From assembly GCA_021817565.1 (NCBI GenBank), contig JAKAUP010000004.1, positions 1 to 64,000 of the forward strand: a stretch of DNA of 64,000 nt, read 5' to 3'. Below the pieces are notes generated by a model. It saw only the letters and a program-made list of their open reading frames with translations, did no database searches and had not been told where the DNA came from. Position numbers and translations under genes: made by a program. Of this stretch, positions 39,254 to 48,418 are shown in pieces (the stretch's first letter is position 1; each line of letters starts with the position of its first letter). This DNA comes from Microcaldota archaeon. Its GTDB lineage: Archaea > Micrarchaeota > Micrarchaeia > Micrarchaeales > Micrarchaeaceae.

Positions 39254-41518
39254 TTATCCGCACTTGCTGTAACCGCATGCGGTGCACGTGTAGCAACCTG
39301 ACTCTGCAATCATAGCAGCTGAGCATTCCGGACACCTTACCTCGCTTGGAACCGACAGAACGTAATTCCCTGCGCTTGTGCGTATCTCCTCAACGCTCAT
39401 CCTGCTCTCCTGCTTTGCTTCATGCTGTTCCTTTACGTCCGATATCCTGCTTTGGCGCTCAACCGGCTGTAGCACCTGCACGCTCTTGCTGCTGTCCCTG
39501 TATACAGTTATGCCCTTGCATCCAAGGTCGTATGCAAGCGTATACGCCTTCTCTATGTCCTGGGGCGTAGCCCAGCTCGGGAAGTTTATCGTCTTTGAGA
39601 CTGCATTGTCCGTATACTTCTGGAAGGCCGCCTGCATCTTCACGTGCCATTCAGGCTGTATGTCATAAGCTGTTACAAAGAGCTTTCTGACCTGCTCCGG
39701 TATCTCTGGTACGTCTTGTATGGATGTTCTGCCTGCAAGCTTTTTCATGAGCTCTTCCGAATAGAAACCGCTCTCCAGCGCCATCTTTTCAAACTCGTTG
39801 TCCACCTCTATTAGGTTGTAACCCAGGCTTGATTGCACATTCCTCATGTACACGACCGAGAATATGGGTTCAATGCCTTGGGACGCTCCTCCGGCGATTA
39901 TGCTTATCGTACCTGTGGGGGCTATTGTCGTCACTGTGGAGTTCCTCAAAGGTTTGTACCCCAACCTGTACCAGATGCTGTTCGTAAACTCTGGAAATGG
40001 ACCGCGCTCCTCTGCCAGTATCTCACTCATCTTTCTTGCCTTTTTCGTTATGAAAGACATTACCTGTTCTGCAAGCAGCACAGCCTCATTTGTATCATAC
40101 CTTATACCAATCTTTATCAGCATATCAGCCCAGCCCATTACGCCGAGGCCTATCCTCCTTATGGCTTTGCTTGTGCGCTCTATTTCTGGAAGCGGGTACC
40201 TGTTCGCATCTATCACATCGTCAAGAAACCTTACACCTATTTTTATTGTTTCTTCCAGCCTTTCCCAGTTTATCTCCGCGTACCCATCTTTCTCATCAAC
40301 CATCTGTGCCAGGTTTATTGAACCCAGGTTGCAGGAGTCGAACGGATAGAGCGGCTGCTCTCCACATGGGTTTGTTGATTCTATCGGGCCGTATGATGGC
40401 ACAGGATTCGCATAGCCTGAATTTATCCTGTCTATGAATATAACGCCTGGATCCCCTGTCTTCCATGCCATTGTGACAATCAGGTTCCAAACAACGCGTG
40501 CGTTTAACTTTCCCGTAATCTTCTTGGTATGTGGATTCAGAAGGTTATAATCCCCATTCCTCTTAAGCGCGTTCATGAACTCTTCTGTAACTGCTACAGA
40601 TATGTTGAAGTTCCTCAAAGTGCCCTCATGCTCCTTCAGCACTATGAAGTCGAGTATGTCTGGATGGTCTATCCGAAGTATGCCCATGTTTGCCCCTCTG
40701 CGCTTGCCACCCTGCTTTATCTGCTCTGTTGCTGAATCGAATACCTTCATGAACGAGACTGGACCTGATGCAACGCCCCCCGTGCTCCTCACAACGTCCA
40801 TCGCAGGCCTTAGCCTTGAAAATGCGAAGCCTGTGCCGCCGCCTGTCTGGTGCACTATTGCCGCGTTCTTCACCGCATCGAATATCTCCGGTATGGAATC
40901 ACCGACAGGTAGAACGAAACAGGCACTGAGCTGACCCAGTGGGCCGCCTGCATTCATTAGGGTTGGGGAATTTGGCATGAACCTGAAGCTTACCATCTGG
41001 TCGTAGAACGCCTGTTCTATCTTTTTTACCTCTTCTTCGTTCTTCCCATAATTCCGTTCTACGGCCGCAAGCGTCTTTGATACCCTTGTAAAGAGGTCTT
41101 TCGGGCCCTCTATTATGCCCCCGTTCTGATCTTTAAGCAGGTATCTTGCAGCAAGCACCATAATCGAGTTTATGGGCATCTTCAACCCATCGCTTTTTAT
41201 GCCTAATGATGACCTGAAATTTCTTATCTCGGCGCGTTTTTGCCTGTATAAAATATAAGATTTCGCCACGTTTGGATCTACGCCCATGAGTGCATGCTCA
41301 ACCATATCCTGTATCTGCTCTACGTGCAGATCGTTCTGGTTTACCGATCTTATTACCTCCGTCGCCTTGTCTGCCGCAAGCTTTGCCTCCTTCATGTTTA
41401 TCTCCGCCGACCTATGGAGATAAACGCTCTCGTAGGCCTTGAATATCGCATCCCTTATCTTCTCCTCCTCAAAAGGCACTAACCCCCCATCCCGTTTTAT
41501 AACCATAAGAGCAGCCAT
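39254..41518 (-). CDS. nrdJ: Adenosylcobalamin-dependent (class II) ribonucleotide reductase
   Basis: 754 residues. An ATP-cone begins at about residue 6 (VIKRDGGLVPFEEEKIRDAI), then the catalytic barrel with GQLSACFVLP, NPCGEQPLYPFDSCNLGSIN (about 375-394, active-site Cys and Glu), and LAPTGTISIIAGGASQGIEP-like TIAPTGTISI. The C-terminus is a zinc-ribbon-like CPECSAAMIAESGCYTCTACG tail whose cysteines can re-reduce the active site. It makes deoxyribonucleotides and needs vitamin B12, which this cell must make or import. A clear TATA box (41547-41558) and GGTGGTGAA before the ATG mark the start. No NrdR box was looked for in detail. Confidence 0.95.
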   Translation of the reverse strand: MAALMVIKRDGGLVPFEEEKIRDAIFKAYESVYLHRSAEINMKEAKLAADKATEVIRSVNQNDLHVEQIQDMVEHALMGVDPNVAKSYILYRQKRAEIRNFRSSLGIKSDGLKMPINSIMVLAARYLLKDQNGGIIEGPKDLFTRVSKTLAAVERNYGKNEEEVKKIEQAFYDQMVSFRFMPNSPTLMNAGGPLGQLSACFVLPVGDSIPEIFDAVKNAAIVHQTGGGTGFAFSRLRPAMDVVRSTGGVASGPVSFMKVFDSATEQIKQGGKRRGANMGILRIDHPDILDFIVLKEHEGTLRNFNISVAVTEEFMNALKRNGDYNLLNPHTKKITGKLNARVVWNLIVTMAWKTGDPGVIFIDRINSGYANPVPSYGPIESTNPCGEQPLYPFDSCNLGSINLAQMVDEKDGYAEINWERLEETIKIGVRFLDDVIDANRYPLPEIERTSKAIRRIGLGVMGWADMLIKIGIRYDTNEAVLLAEQVMSFITKKARKMSEILAEERGPFPEFTNSIWYRLGYKPLRNSTVTTIAPTGTISIIAGGASQGIEPIFSVVYMRNVQSSLGYNLIEVDNEFEKMALESGFYSEELMKKLAGRTSIQDVPEIPEQVRKLFVTAYDIQPEWHVKMQAAFQKYTDNAVSKTINFPSWATPQDIEKAYTLAYDLGCKGITVYRDSSKSVQVLQPVERQSRISDVKEQHEAKQESRMSVEEIRTSAGNYVLSVPSEVRCPECSAAMIAESGCYTCTACGYSKCG

Positions 41519-41546
41519 TTCACCACCACTATAGAATCGTAGTGCT

Positions 41547-41558
41547 GTTTTATAAATG
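41547..41558 (-). promoter_or_regulatory. TATA box of the ribonucleotide reductase gene
   Basis: GCATTTATAAAA on the minus strand is centred about 34 bases before the nrdJ ATG at 41518. The short leader that would result contains the ribosome-binding site GGTGGTGA, so this mRNA is not leaderless. Confidence 0.6.
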
Positions 41559-41683
41559 CTTCAAAACGTACTTTTTACATAAAGACAACTCCCACTTCCA
41601 CTAATATAAAAAGCTTGCTGTATGAGGACATACCGATGTTAATTCTTCGCCTTTTTTGATTAGCGGAATTTTATGAAGCGGGA

Positions 41684-42118
41684 TCATTTTTTTGCGCCAA
41701 ACTCTCGTTTGAGTGATACCCATGCGTGTTTATACGACTCATGCTCCTTCTTCGGGACATTGAAAAAGAGCCATCTGTAAAAAACAGAGTCGCTTATGTT
41801 CAAACTGGCAATCTCGCTTATGTCTGGTGCTCCAACATGCTTCCACCGCTCCCTTACTGCATACTCGTGCTCTGCCTTTACTTGCGGGGAATTTAGCTCG
41901 TCGGTTTGCATGGATATGCTCTTGTAGGTCTGCCAGGAGTAGGATGAGCTCATTGATGCTACAATGATTGCCACCAATTTTGTTGTATCTTCGTCCTTCC
42001 CGGCCGTCTTTGCCTTCCTATGTGCCTTCTCTACATTTCCGTTGACTGACAGCTTGTGGATTTTGTCTGCTAGAATATCAAACTTTGTTAGGTTGTACTT
42101 TATTGGCAAGGAGATCAC
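41684..42118 (-). CDS. Soluble protein of unknown function
   Basis: 144 residues, no membrane segment, mostly helical, with a Trp/Tyr-rich C-terminal half (SSYSWQTYKS, FYRWLFFNVP, YKHAWVSLKREFG). No family recognised. A middle segment, IVASMSSSYSWQTY, is moderately hydrophobic but too polar to span the membrane. It stands alone between nrdJ and the divergent CARDB-like gene at 42189. The final basic stretch (LKREFGAKK) might contact nucleic acid, but nothing decides this. Confidence 0.6.
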   Translation of the reverse strand: MISLPIKYNLTKFDILADKIHKLSVNGNVEKAHRKAKTAGKDEDTTKLVAIIVASMSSSYSWQTYKSISMQTDELNSPQVKAEHEYAVRERWKHVGAPDISEIASLNISDSVFYRWLFFNVPKKEHESYKHAWVSLKREFGAKK

Positions 42119-42188
42119 ACAAACAGACTGTCCATTATTTCTCAGGATAAATATAAAAGTATTTGTTAAGATTAATTATTGTGAGTTT

Positions 42189-42599
42189 ATGGTTGGGTTT
42201 AACATTTTCGGAAAGGGAAAAAAAGAGGGAGGGGATGGGCGCATGCCGTACCTGCTCTCATTCGAGCTGGTGCCTTACAAGCTCTACGCGGGTCGTAAGA
42301 GCTCAGCCACCATCTTCCTAAAGGTGAAGAATGTAAGCAAGGAGGAGCTCATGACATCTTTGTCAGTAGACCTTCCACAGAAATTAAACTTTGAGAATGT
42401 GGGCTTAAGCAGGGTCAAAGAGATAAGGCTTGGAAACTTGAAGCCGGGCGAAGTAAGGGAAGAAAAGGTTAATGTGATGAACAGCATAGATGCTGAAAAA
42501 GGAGACTATACGCTCACAATAACCGCAACTGCGCATTTCAGTGACTATGACCATGTGATGAATGCGATAAAGAAGAGATTCAGCATAAGCGTAGTATGA
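42189..42599 (+). CDS. Small CARDB-like beta-sandwich protein
   Basis: 136 residues from the ATG at 42189. After a basic N-terminus (NIFGKGKKEGG), residues about 25-136 form a beta-sandwich of the CARDB/Ig-like kind: FELVPYKLYAGRKSSATIFLKVKNVSKEEL, then IRLGNLKPGEVREEKVNV and GDYTLTITATAHFSDYD. The pattern of a strand, a charged turn, and LKPGE is typical of cell-adhesion-related sandwiches, yet there is no signal peptide, so it is probably cytoplasmic. A TATA-like ATATAAAAGT is about 35 bases upstream. A longer frame reading from 41964 overlaps the neighbouring gene and is not used. Confidence 0.7.
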   Translation: MVGFNIFGKGKKEGGDGRMPYLLSFELVPYKLYAGRKSSATIFLKVKNVSKEELMTSLSVDLPQKLNFENVGLSRVKEIRLGNLKPGEVREEKVNVMNSIDAEKGDYTLTITATAHFSDYDHVMNAIKKRFSISVV

Positions 42600-42679
42600 T
42601 TAAGGGACTGGCTATTTTGCCGCTTCCGCCTTGCTGGATTGCGGGGTTGCTTATATAATTGGAATTGAAGAATGGTGAC

Positions 42680-43810
42680 ATGACGGGGGAAATTGAACTC
42701 ATAAAGAGGGCGCCCACAGAGGAACTCCTAACAGAAGAAAGGATACTGGAGCATATCAGTTCCGGAAAAAGATTTAGGCATTATATAGGCTTTGAGATAT
42801 CCGGTTTTGTGCATTTGGGCGGGGTTATATCCATGCAGAAGGTTGCCGACTTTCAGGAGGCGGGTGCTGAGACAAACGTCTTTCTTGCGGATTACCACAC
42901 ATGGATAAACAAAAAACTTGGTGGCGACCTTACTGACATAAGGAGGATAGGAGGGACATATTTCAAAGAGTCGTTGAAGAGGTCGCTGGAGGCAGTAGGC
43001 GGAGATTCTGAGAAGCTTAACTTTGTGATGGGCTCTGAGCTTTATGCTAAATTGGGCTCGGAATATCTGGAGGACGTTATAAAGGTATCGAAGGGAATAT
43101 CTCTCGCAAGGGCAAAAAGAAGCATAACCATTGCCGGGAGGGGGGAAGGTGAATCCGTAAGCCTCGCTCAGCTCCTGTATGTACCTATGCAGGTAGCTGA
43201 CATATACAGCCAGAAGGTAACGCTTGCACATGCAGGAATGGATCAAAGAAAAGCACATGTAGTTGCGCTTGATGTCTCTAACGAATTTGAGTATAAGCCA
43301 GTCGCGGTGCACCATCATCTGCTTACCGGGATACATATAAGCGAAGGGCAGAGGGCAAGCATAATCGCAGCTAAGAAAGATAAGGATAAAGACCAACTGA
43401 ACCAGCAGCTCATAGATGTTAAAATGTCAAAGTCAAAGCCTGAGAGCGCAGTTTTTATACACGATACTGAAGCTGCGATAAGAAAGAAGATAGGCAGCGC
43501 GTTCTGCCCTATTAAGGAAACAGAGATCAATCCCATAATAGATATATCGAAGAACATAGTATTGCCGTATCTTGCAAGAAAGGGAATGGATTTTGAGATT
43601 GAAAACAAAAAATCAAAGGAAACCGGTTCCTACAAGGGTTACGAAGAGCTGGTACGTGCGTACCAGAATGGTGAAATACACCCTGTGGATATTAAGGAGG
43701 CAGTTGCAGGATACCTTGTTGAGATGTTTGCGCCGGCAAGGAAGTACTTCATTGACGGACCGGGGAAGAAATACCTAGAGGACCTTGAGAGCATAAAGAT
43801 AACCAGATAG
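42680..43810 (+). CDS. tyrS: Tyrosyl-tRNA synthetase, archaeal type
   Basis: 376 residues from the ATG at 42680. Class Ic synthetase: YIGFEISGFVHLGG holds the HIGH-equivalent, with Gly in the last place (usual archaeal form HLGH), LADYHTWINKKLGG follows, and KMSKSKPES is the second signature. The Gln/Asp tyrosine pocket region appears in VPMQVADIYSQ and MDQRKAHVVALD. It charges tRNA-Tyr in the cytoplasm. A TATA box (TTATATAATT, centred near 42655) is 25 bases before this ATG, supporting it over a TTG 7 codons upstream. TrpRS is the nearest alternative; the MDQRK motif favours TyrRS. Confidence 0.93.
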   Translation: MTGEIELIKRAPTEELLTEERILEHISSGKRFRHYIGFEISGFVHLGGVISMQKVADFQEAGAETNVFLADYHTWINKKLGGDLTDIRRIGGTYFKESLKRSLEAVGGDSEKLNFVMGSELYAKLGSEYLEDVIKVSKGISLARAKRSITIAGRGEGESVSLAQLLYVPMQVADIYSQKVTLAHAGMDQRKAHVVALDVSNEFEYKPVAVHHHLLTGIHISEGQRASIIAAKKDKDKDQLNQQLIDVKMSKSKPESAVFIHDTEAAIRKKIGSAFCPIKETEINPIIDISKNIVLPYLARKGMDFEIENKKSKETGSYKGYEELVRAYQNGEIHPVDIKEAVAGYLVEMFAPARKYFIDGPGKKYLEDLESIKITR

Positions 43811-43897
43811 CTCTGCGCAGCAGTAGGTGCATTGAGCCGTTCCACAAACAGCTTATATTTGTTTTTATATCTTTTTATCCTTGTTATTACTGATAAA

Positions 43898-44425
43898 ATG
43901 CTGGCTGAGAAGGATACTAGGAATCCAGATTTTAGGCTTATTTTCAAGCTTATGCGCAAGGATTACCTTGAAAAAGGAATCAGGCCAGAGCAAACTAGAT
44001 ATAAGGGAAAAAGAGCAATATCTGGGAGCGAATTCATCTACATGATGCTTAATGAGAACATACTTGATTTCTCAGGAGCCTACATCTATGATCTGAAATG
44101 CCTGGGGGCAAACCTAGAGCATATCAATCTCATGGGAACATGGATGAGCAATATAAACATACCTCACTCCAGTTTATCAAATGCCGACATGCGCTTTGCG
44201 CGCATTTCGGGAAACATGGTGCATGTTGACTTTAGCAACTCGATCATAGTCGATTCCAGACTAACGGGAGATTTCTCGTTCGCAAACTTTTTTGAATCTA
44301 ATATTGCCTGGTCGGTAATTATTGGGAAAATGACGAATGCTGATATGCAGCACATTCATATGATGGATAGCTATATAATAGAGAGCAAAGATTCGGAAAG
44401 GCTGAAAAGACTGCTCATTCATTGA
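43898..44425 (+). CDS. Pentapeptide-repeat protein
   Basis: 175 residues from the ATG at 43898. An N-terminal helical part (1-50) is followed by pentapeptide repeats of the A(D/N)LxX type over about residues 55-160: LDFSGAYIYDLKCLGANLEHINL, SLSNADMRFARISGNMVHVDFSNS, FSFANFFES and TNADMQHIHM. These form a right-handed quadrilateral beta-helix. Some members mimic DNA and bind gyrase; most are of unknown role. A TATA-like TTTTTATATC lies about 30 bases before the ATG. It converges on the topoisomerase VI subunit A gene, which is suggestive but may be chance. Confidence 0.82.
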   Translation: MLAEKDTRNPDFRLIFKLMRKDYLEKGIRPEQTRYKGKRAISGSEFIYMMLNENILDFSGAYIYDLKCLGANLEHINLMGTWMSNINIPHSSLSNADMRFARISGNMVHVDFSNSIIVDSRLTGDFSFANFFESNIAWSVIIGKMTNADMQHIHMMDSYIIESKDSERLKRLLIH

Positions 44426-44430
44426 TAAAC

Positions 44431-45543
44431 TTACGGGAGATACATCTTCCCGTTTATTTTCTCCTTTATATAATCGTCAACAAAGGTTAGCCTTGGTCCC
44501 TGCAACGAATCCTGCTCCAGCTTAAGCTTTGTCTTTATTACCAGCTTGAGCTCATTTACCCATTCCTTGTGCTGGTTTATCCATGGATAATTGAGCATTT
44601 CCTGCGCCCTCTTCAGGTCAAACTCAGTAGCCTTCATTGTCATGTTCTTCAGGAACTCGTACCTTTCTAGATCTGATATTGTGACTCCTAGGAAACGAGC
44701 TTCGGGCGTTGCTATATCCCTGCCGAGATAGGCGAGGTTCATGCTTCCTGTCTTTATCGTCCAGTATATGTACCACCCCCATACATCTCCGTCGTTGAAG
44801 ACATATATAGGCAAGCCCATGTCTGCAAACTTCCTTATCATCCGCCTTGCACCTCTTGCCGCCTGCCCTATTGTAGACATCAGTATGCAGTTCTCCTTTT
44901 TCCAGAATCCGTCCTCGTTAAGCCTCACCCACAGCGCATCCTTTTCAACAACAAGCACATATTTTGCCTTTATGTCTGTAAACTCTATGTCGTTATCCAC
45001 ATCGCTTGGTATCGCCCATCCGCTCCTCCCCATCTTGCTCATGTCTATCTCGGCACCTTCGCCGAACTTGTCTATCACGCGCATGTTTCCGACAAGCACG
45101 CCCTTCCTGTTCGCATTCAGGTTGAGCGACTCCCTTCGCGCTTTGAGAAGCACTTCGAGATCTTCGATAAGAGGATTTGATTCTGTCTGCTCATTAAACA
45201 GGTTCTCGTCTATATCCTCCCCTAGCGAGTATTTAAGCTGGTAAAAAAGACCCCTTATCGAGGTATGGAGATTTTGCTCTATGAAGCTGTGGCACTTCGC
45301 TGCGATCGCAATAGTCTGCATGAACCTTTTTGATTGGGATATGTTTATGAAAGAGTGGTCCTCAGTGTTCTTCCCCAGCTTGAGGAAGCCGGCCTTGCTG
45401 TCGTATATCACGTTCGACCTGGTTCTTGTGGTGACCCTGAAGCTTGGGTTCTTCAGAGCGCTTATGTCCTTAGTTATGCCCTGAGCCAGTTCCTCCAAGC
45501 TTTTCTTTACTGTATCTTGCCCTTCCGGCTCGGTGCCCGCCAC
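44431..45543 (-). CDS. top6A: DNA topoisomerase VI subunit A
   Basis: 370 residues, Spo11/Top6A family. The winged-helix DNA-cleavage domain has the active Tyr in RGLFYQLKY (about 101-109). The Toprim domain has its Glu in VVEKDALW (about 200-207) and the Asp pair in FNDGDVWGWYIY (about 250-261). Together with subunit B it relaxes and decatenates DNA with ATP. Subunit B, often adjacent in other archaea, is not next to it here. It follows lonB by 4 bases in the same direction, so the two are probably co-transcribed. Confidence 0.93.
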   Translation of the reverse strand: MAGTEPEGQDTVKKSLEELAQGITKDISALKNPSFRVTTRTRSNVIYDSKAGFLKLGKNTEDHSFINISQSKRFMQTIAIAAKCHSFIEQNLHTSIRGLFYQLKYSLGEDIDENLFNEQTESNPLIEDLEVLLKARRESLNLNANRKGVLVGNMRVIDKFGEGAEIDMSKMGRSGWAIPSDVDNDIEFTDIKAKYVLVVEKDALWVRLNEDGFWKKENCILMSTIGQAARGARRMIRKFADMGLPIYVFNDGDVWGWYIYWTIKTGSMNLAYLGRDIATPEARFLGVTISDLERYEFLKNMTMKATEFDLKRAQEMLNYPWINQHKEWVNELKLVIKTKLKLEQDSLQGPRLTFVDDYIKEKINGKMYLP

Positions 45544-45547
45544 ACAA

Positions 45548-47485
45548 TCACTTTTGGTTCCTTATCAGCTCGCGTATTATCTCGTCCCTGCGCTTCGATT
45601 TCTTTATTGCATACTTTATCACATCCGCAAAACTCTTCGCCGGGATTATTTTTATCTTGCGCATTGAGTCCTTGCCTATATACACATCCCCAAGATTTGA
45701 TGCAGGTATTATGACTTTCTTTATTCCGGCGTTTATCGCCGCTTCCACCTTGCTGGTTATCCCGCCAACAGGAAGCACCTCTCCTCTTATTGAGAGCGAG
45801 CCAGTCATTGCAACATTCTGGTCTATCGGAAGGTTTTCCATTGCAGAGAGTATGCTGATAGCAACGGATATGCTTGCGCTGTCGCCTTCCACGCCTTGAT
45901 ATGTCTGGAGGAATTGCACATGCATATCGAAGTTGGAGACGTCCTTACCCATATGCTTCTTTATTATCGCGCTGACGTTCTTCACCGCCTCGCTCGCTAT
46001 CTTGCCGAGCTTCCCTGTGGGTATGAATTTTCCCTCGTATTTTGAACTTGCCGGAGTGACTTCTGCTACTATGGGCAGTATTATGCCAGAGGCAGTTATG
46101 CTTCCCCCCAGCACTGCAAGCCCGTTGACTCTACCTACCCTGTAACCCTTATTGGTAAACACCTTGTAATCTTTTATGTTCTCAATTGCGCTACGCACAA
46201 CCTGCGTCTCTATGCTATCCGAAAGTGTCTTGGCCTTGATAACATCAGTCCTTGAGACAACCTTCTTTCCTTCTTCGACCGCTATGTCCCCGGCCGCCCT
46301 TACCAGCCCACCGAGGTCTCTGAGTATGAGCGATAATCTGCCCTTCCTTCCAGAGCGCCTCTTCGCCTCTTCTATTATCTCCTCTACCGCGGATTCATCA
46401 AAGTCTGGTATCTTCTTGTCCTTTTTTACTTCCTGCGCAACAAACTGCGCGAGAAGCTCCCTGTTCCGCTTGTTGTCCGGCATTGTAGATTCCATATAAA
46501 CCTCGTAACCGTATCCCCTTATTCTCGACCTGAGCGCAGGATGCATCCTTGTTAAGTCCTGCATGTTTCCTGCAGCTACCAGTATGAAATCGCATGGAAC
46601 TGGTTCAGTCCTTACAAGCGCCCCGGAGCTCATCTCGCTCTGACCAGTTATGGAATACCTCTTTTCCTGCATTGCTGTGAGTATTTCCTGCTGCGACCTT
46701 GGATCCATGCTGGCTATTTCGTCTATGAACAAGACTCCGTGGTTGGACTTGTGTATGCTCCCACTCTCTACCCTGAGGTGTGCAGGGGTTCCAAGACCAC
46801 CTGTCTGAAGAGGATCGTGTCTCACGTCGCCGAAAAGGGAGCCTGAGCGCGACCCTGTTGCATCTATGAATGGTGCGGTTTTTTTGTTTGTGTTATCAAC
46901 GATCAGCTTTGGCTCGTCCAATACTGTCCCGGGAAAGCCGCGTTTTGTCATAGTACTTACGAACAGCGCTGCAGAACCGAATACCATTATGCCCAAGAGA
47001 AGCGCTGAGAGCACAATCAGGTCATAGCCCTTTATCAGACCGCTGAATGAGAGTCCTATAATTATGATAGTTATTGCAATTATGATTGGGGTGACTATCG
47101 AGCCGGAGTTTCCAAAAGAGATACGGTTGTTCATCCTAGCCTTCTGAACCTCTTGTCTGCCCTGTCCATCCCCGCCCGCATTGAACGCCTCCTGCGTCGG
47201 ATATGTTTTTACCGCCTTTATTACAGGTACATTTTCATCGTTGGGGTTTCGGTAAACCAGTATATCCTCAAGCTCTGTGGCTGGCAATAGTTCAGCCATG
47301 GCCTGCGCGAGCATCGTCTTTCCTGTTCCAGGCACGCCTATCAGCAGCACGTTACGCCTCTGTTTCGCAGCCTTCCTTATTATCCTTACTGCGTTCTCCT
47401 GGCCAATTACCTGGTCTATCAGTTTATCCGGTATCTTTATCGATGCGGAAGTCTTCTCAGTTGGATGTTTTTTCTTTTCTGCCAT
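45548..47485 (-). CDS. lonB: Archaeal membrane-anchored Lon protease (LonB)
   Basis: 645 residues. Walker A GVPGTGKT (about 54-61), then two membrane helices inserted in the AAA+ domain (about 128-150 and 155-180), then Walker B VLFIDEI (about 248-254) and sensor regions, and a C-terminal serine protease domain with the catalytic Ser in [10 protein letters not shown] (about 540) and the Lys in [10 protein letters not shown] (about 583). The insert anchors the hexamer to the inner face of the cytoplasmic membrane, where it degrades damaged and membrane proteins. Length and layout are those of Thermococcus and Archaeoglobus LonB. It lies immediately upstream of top6A. Confidence 0.96.
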   Translation of the reverse strand: MAEKKKHPTEKTSASIKIPDKLIDQVIGQENAVRIIRKAAKQRRNVLLIGVPGTGKTMLAQAMAELLPATELEDILVYRNPNDENVPVIKAVKTYPTQEAFNAGGDGQGRQEVQKARMNNRISFGNSGSIVTPIIIAITIIIIGLSFSGLIKGYDLIVLSALLLGIMVFGSAALFVSTMTKRGFPGTVLDEPKLIVDNTNKKTAPFIDATGSRSGSLFGDVRHDPLQTGGLGTPAHLRVESGSIHKSNHGVLFIDEIASMDPRSQQEILTAMQEKRYSITGQSEMSSGALVRTEPVPCDFILVAAGNMQDLTRMHPALRSRIRGYGYEVYMESTMPDNKRNRELLAQFVAQEVKKDKKIPDFDESAVEEIIEEAKRRSGRKGRLSLILRDLGGLVRAAGDIAVEEGKKVVSRTDVIKAKTLSDSIETQVVRSAIENIKDYKVFTNKGYRVGRVNGLAVLGGSITASGIILPIVAEVTPASSKYEGKFIPTGKLGKIASEAVKNVSAIIKKHMGKDVSNFDMHVQFLQTYQGVEGDSASISVAISILSAMENLPIDQNVAMTGSLSIRGEVLPVGGITSKVEAAINAGIKKVIIPASNLGDVYIGKDSMRKIKIIPAKSFADVIKYAIKKSKRRDEIIRELIRNQK

Positions 47486-47590
47486 AAAACCATTAGAATC
47501 TCAATGATGAACTAATTACTTATTTATAGAAAGAGTTTTTAGCCCTTTAGTAAAAATGGAAGAAGGCAAACACTGAATGGAGGAATAGAA

Positions 47591-47617
47591 ATGCGGATAC
47601 GGGTTTGCGTACCGCAT
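47591..47617 (-). terminator. Hairpin after the glycine-zipper gene
   Basis: ATGCGGATACG and CGTACCGCAT pair in a 10-bp stem with one bulged A and a 6-base loop. It lies about 20 bases past the stop of the leftward gene at 47638 and before the lonB promoter, so it may end that transcript. Confidence 0.4.
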
Positions 47618-47637
47618 CCGTTGTTACTTTGACCAAT

Positions 47638-48324
47638 TCACTTTTTGTGGCCTTCACTCCGGAGCACATTCGTAAGCGAGTTACGTGACTCCATGCATAC
47701 TCCGCCCCTCCTGAGAAGGGCAAGCTTTACTGCTTCGCCAACCTCAAATGAGTGAATGTTGTTTTTATGGATGCTTGAGCTTCCGACTTTGAATGTTCCC
47801 TTTGGCGTCTTGACTGTATAAACTGGGTTGTATGCGCTTCCCGTATTGGGGTTTAGTGAAGTTAGATTTCGGGGTGTTTTGTTTTGAGGATTGTCAAGAA
47901 GAAAACCTCCAATTCCGCCAAATGCTGCCCCTTCTTCTGCACCTCTGTATGTCCTTGTTAAAACATTACCTATCAGCCCTCCGAAGACTGAACCGATTCC
48001 TGCGCTCTCGTAAGAGTTTAGTCTGTTCTGGTTCTTGATGTTGTTTAACTCTTGCTGCTGCTGTATTCTCAACTGGTTCATGCGGGCAATGTATTCTTCC
48101 TTTTGAAGCGCTGTCCTTGCCCGGTTAACTGTCATTCTGCTTCCCTGCACAGGTACCATGGTAATACCAGTTACTGTGCCATTTATGGAAGATTTTTGCT
48201 CTGTTCTTGGTGGGCAAGATAACGAAACATTCGTATATGCATTTGCATTTGCGCTAAATCCCAAAAAAACTGTAAAAGCCGCAGCTGCAGTAAATCCAAC
48301 TTTTTTATTCTTTACCTTCTGCAT
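47638..48324 (-). CDS. Secreted protein with glycine-zipper segment
   Basis: 228 residues from the ATG at 48324. A signal peptide (1-30, cleavage after ANA) is followed by a coiled-coil part rich in Gln and Asn (about 78-100, RIQQQQELNNIKNQNRL), then a glycine-zipper segment (AGIGSVFGGLIGNVLTRTYRGAEEGAAFGGIGGFLLD, given here only as positions about 107-143) like those in the Rickettsia 17-kDa antigen and 2TM glycine-zipper proteins. The C-terminal part has two Cys. The zipper could oligomerise in a membrane. TTG lies one codon upstream of the ATG. Own promoter with AATATATATC; ends in a hairpin. Confidence 0.75.
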   Translation of the reverse strand: MQKVKNKKVGFTAAAAFTVFLGFSANANAYTNVSLSCPPRTEQKSSINGTVTGITMVPVQGSRMTVNRARTALQKEEYIARMNQLRIQQQQELNNIKNQNRLNSYESAGIGSVFGGLIGNVLTRTYRGAEEGAAFGGIGGFLLDNPQNKTPRNLTSLNPNTGSAYNPVYTVKTPKGTFKVGSSSIHKNNIHSFEVGEAVKLALLRRGGVCMESRNSLTNVLRSEGHKK

Positions 48325-48418
48325 CAAATCACACTTAAATTATGTGTTTTTTGATATATATTTGTTTTGTTGTGGTTTTGATGTATCCGTTTCTGATTTT
48401 AATTAATTGATTGTCATT

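Noticed and set aside
39846-40349. Long frame opposite nrdJ
   Set aside because: Antisense shadow of a strongly conserved gene with no start signal of its own.
41964-42188. Upstream extension of the CARDB-like gene
   Set aside because: It overlaps the opposite-strand gene at 41684-42118 and its promoter, and the fold begins after the ATG at 42189.
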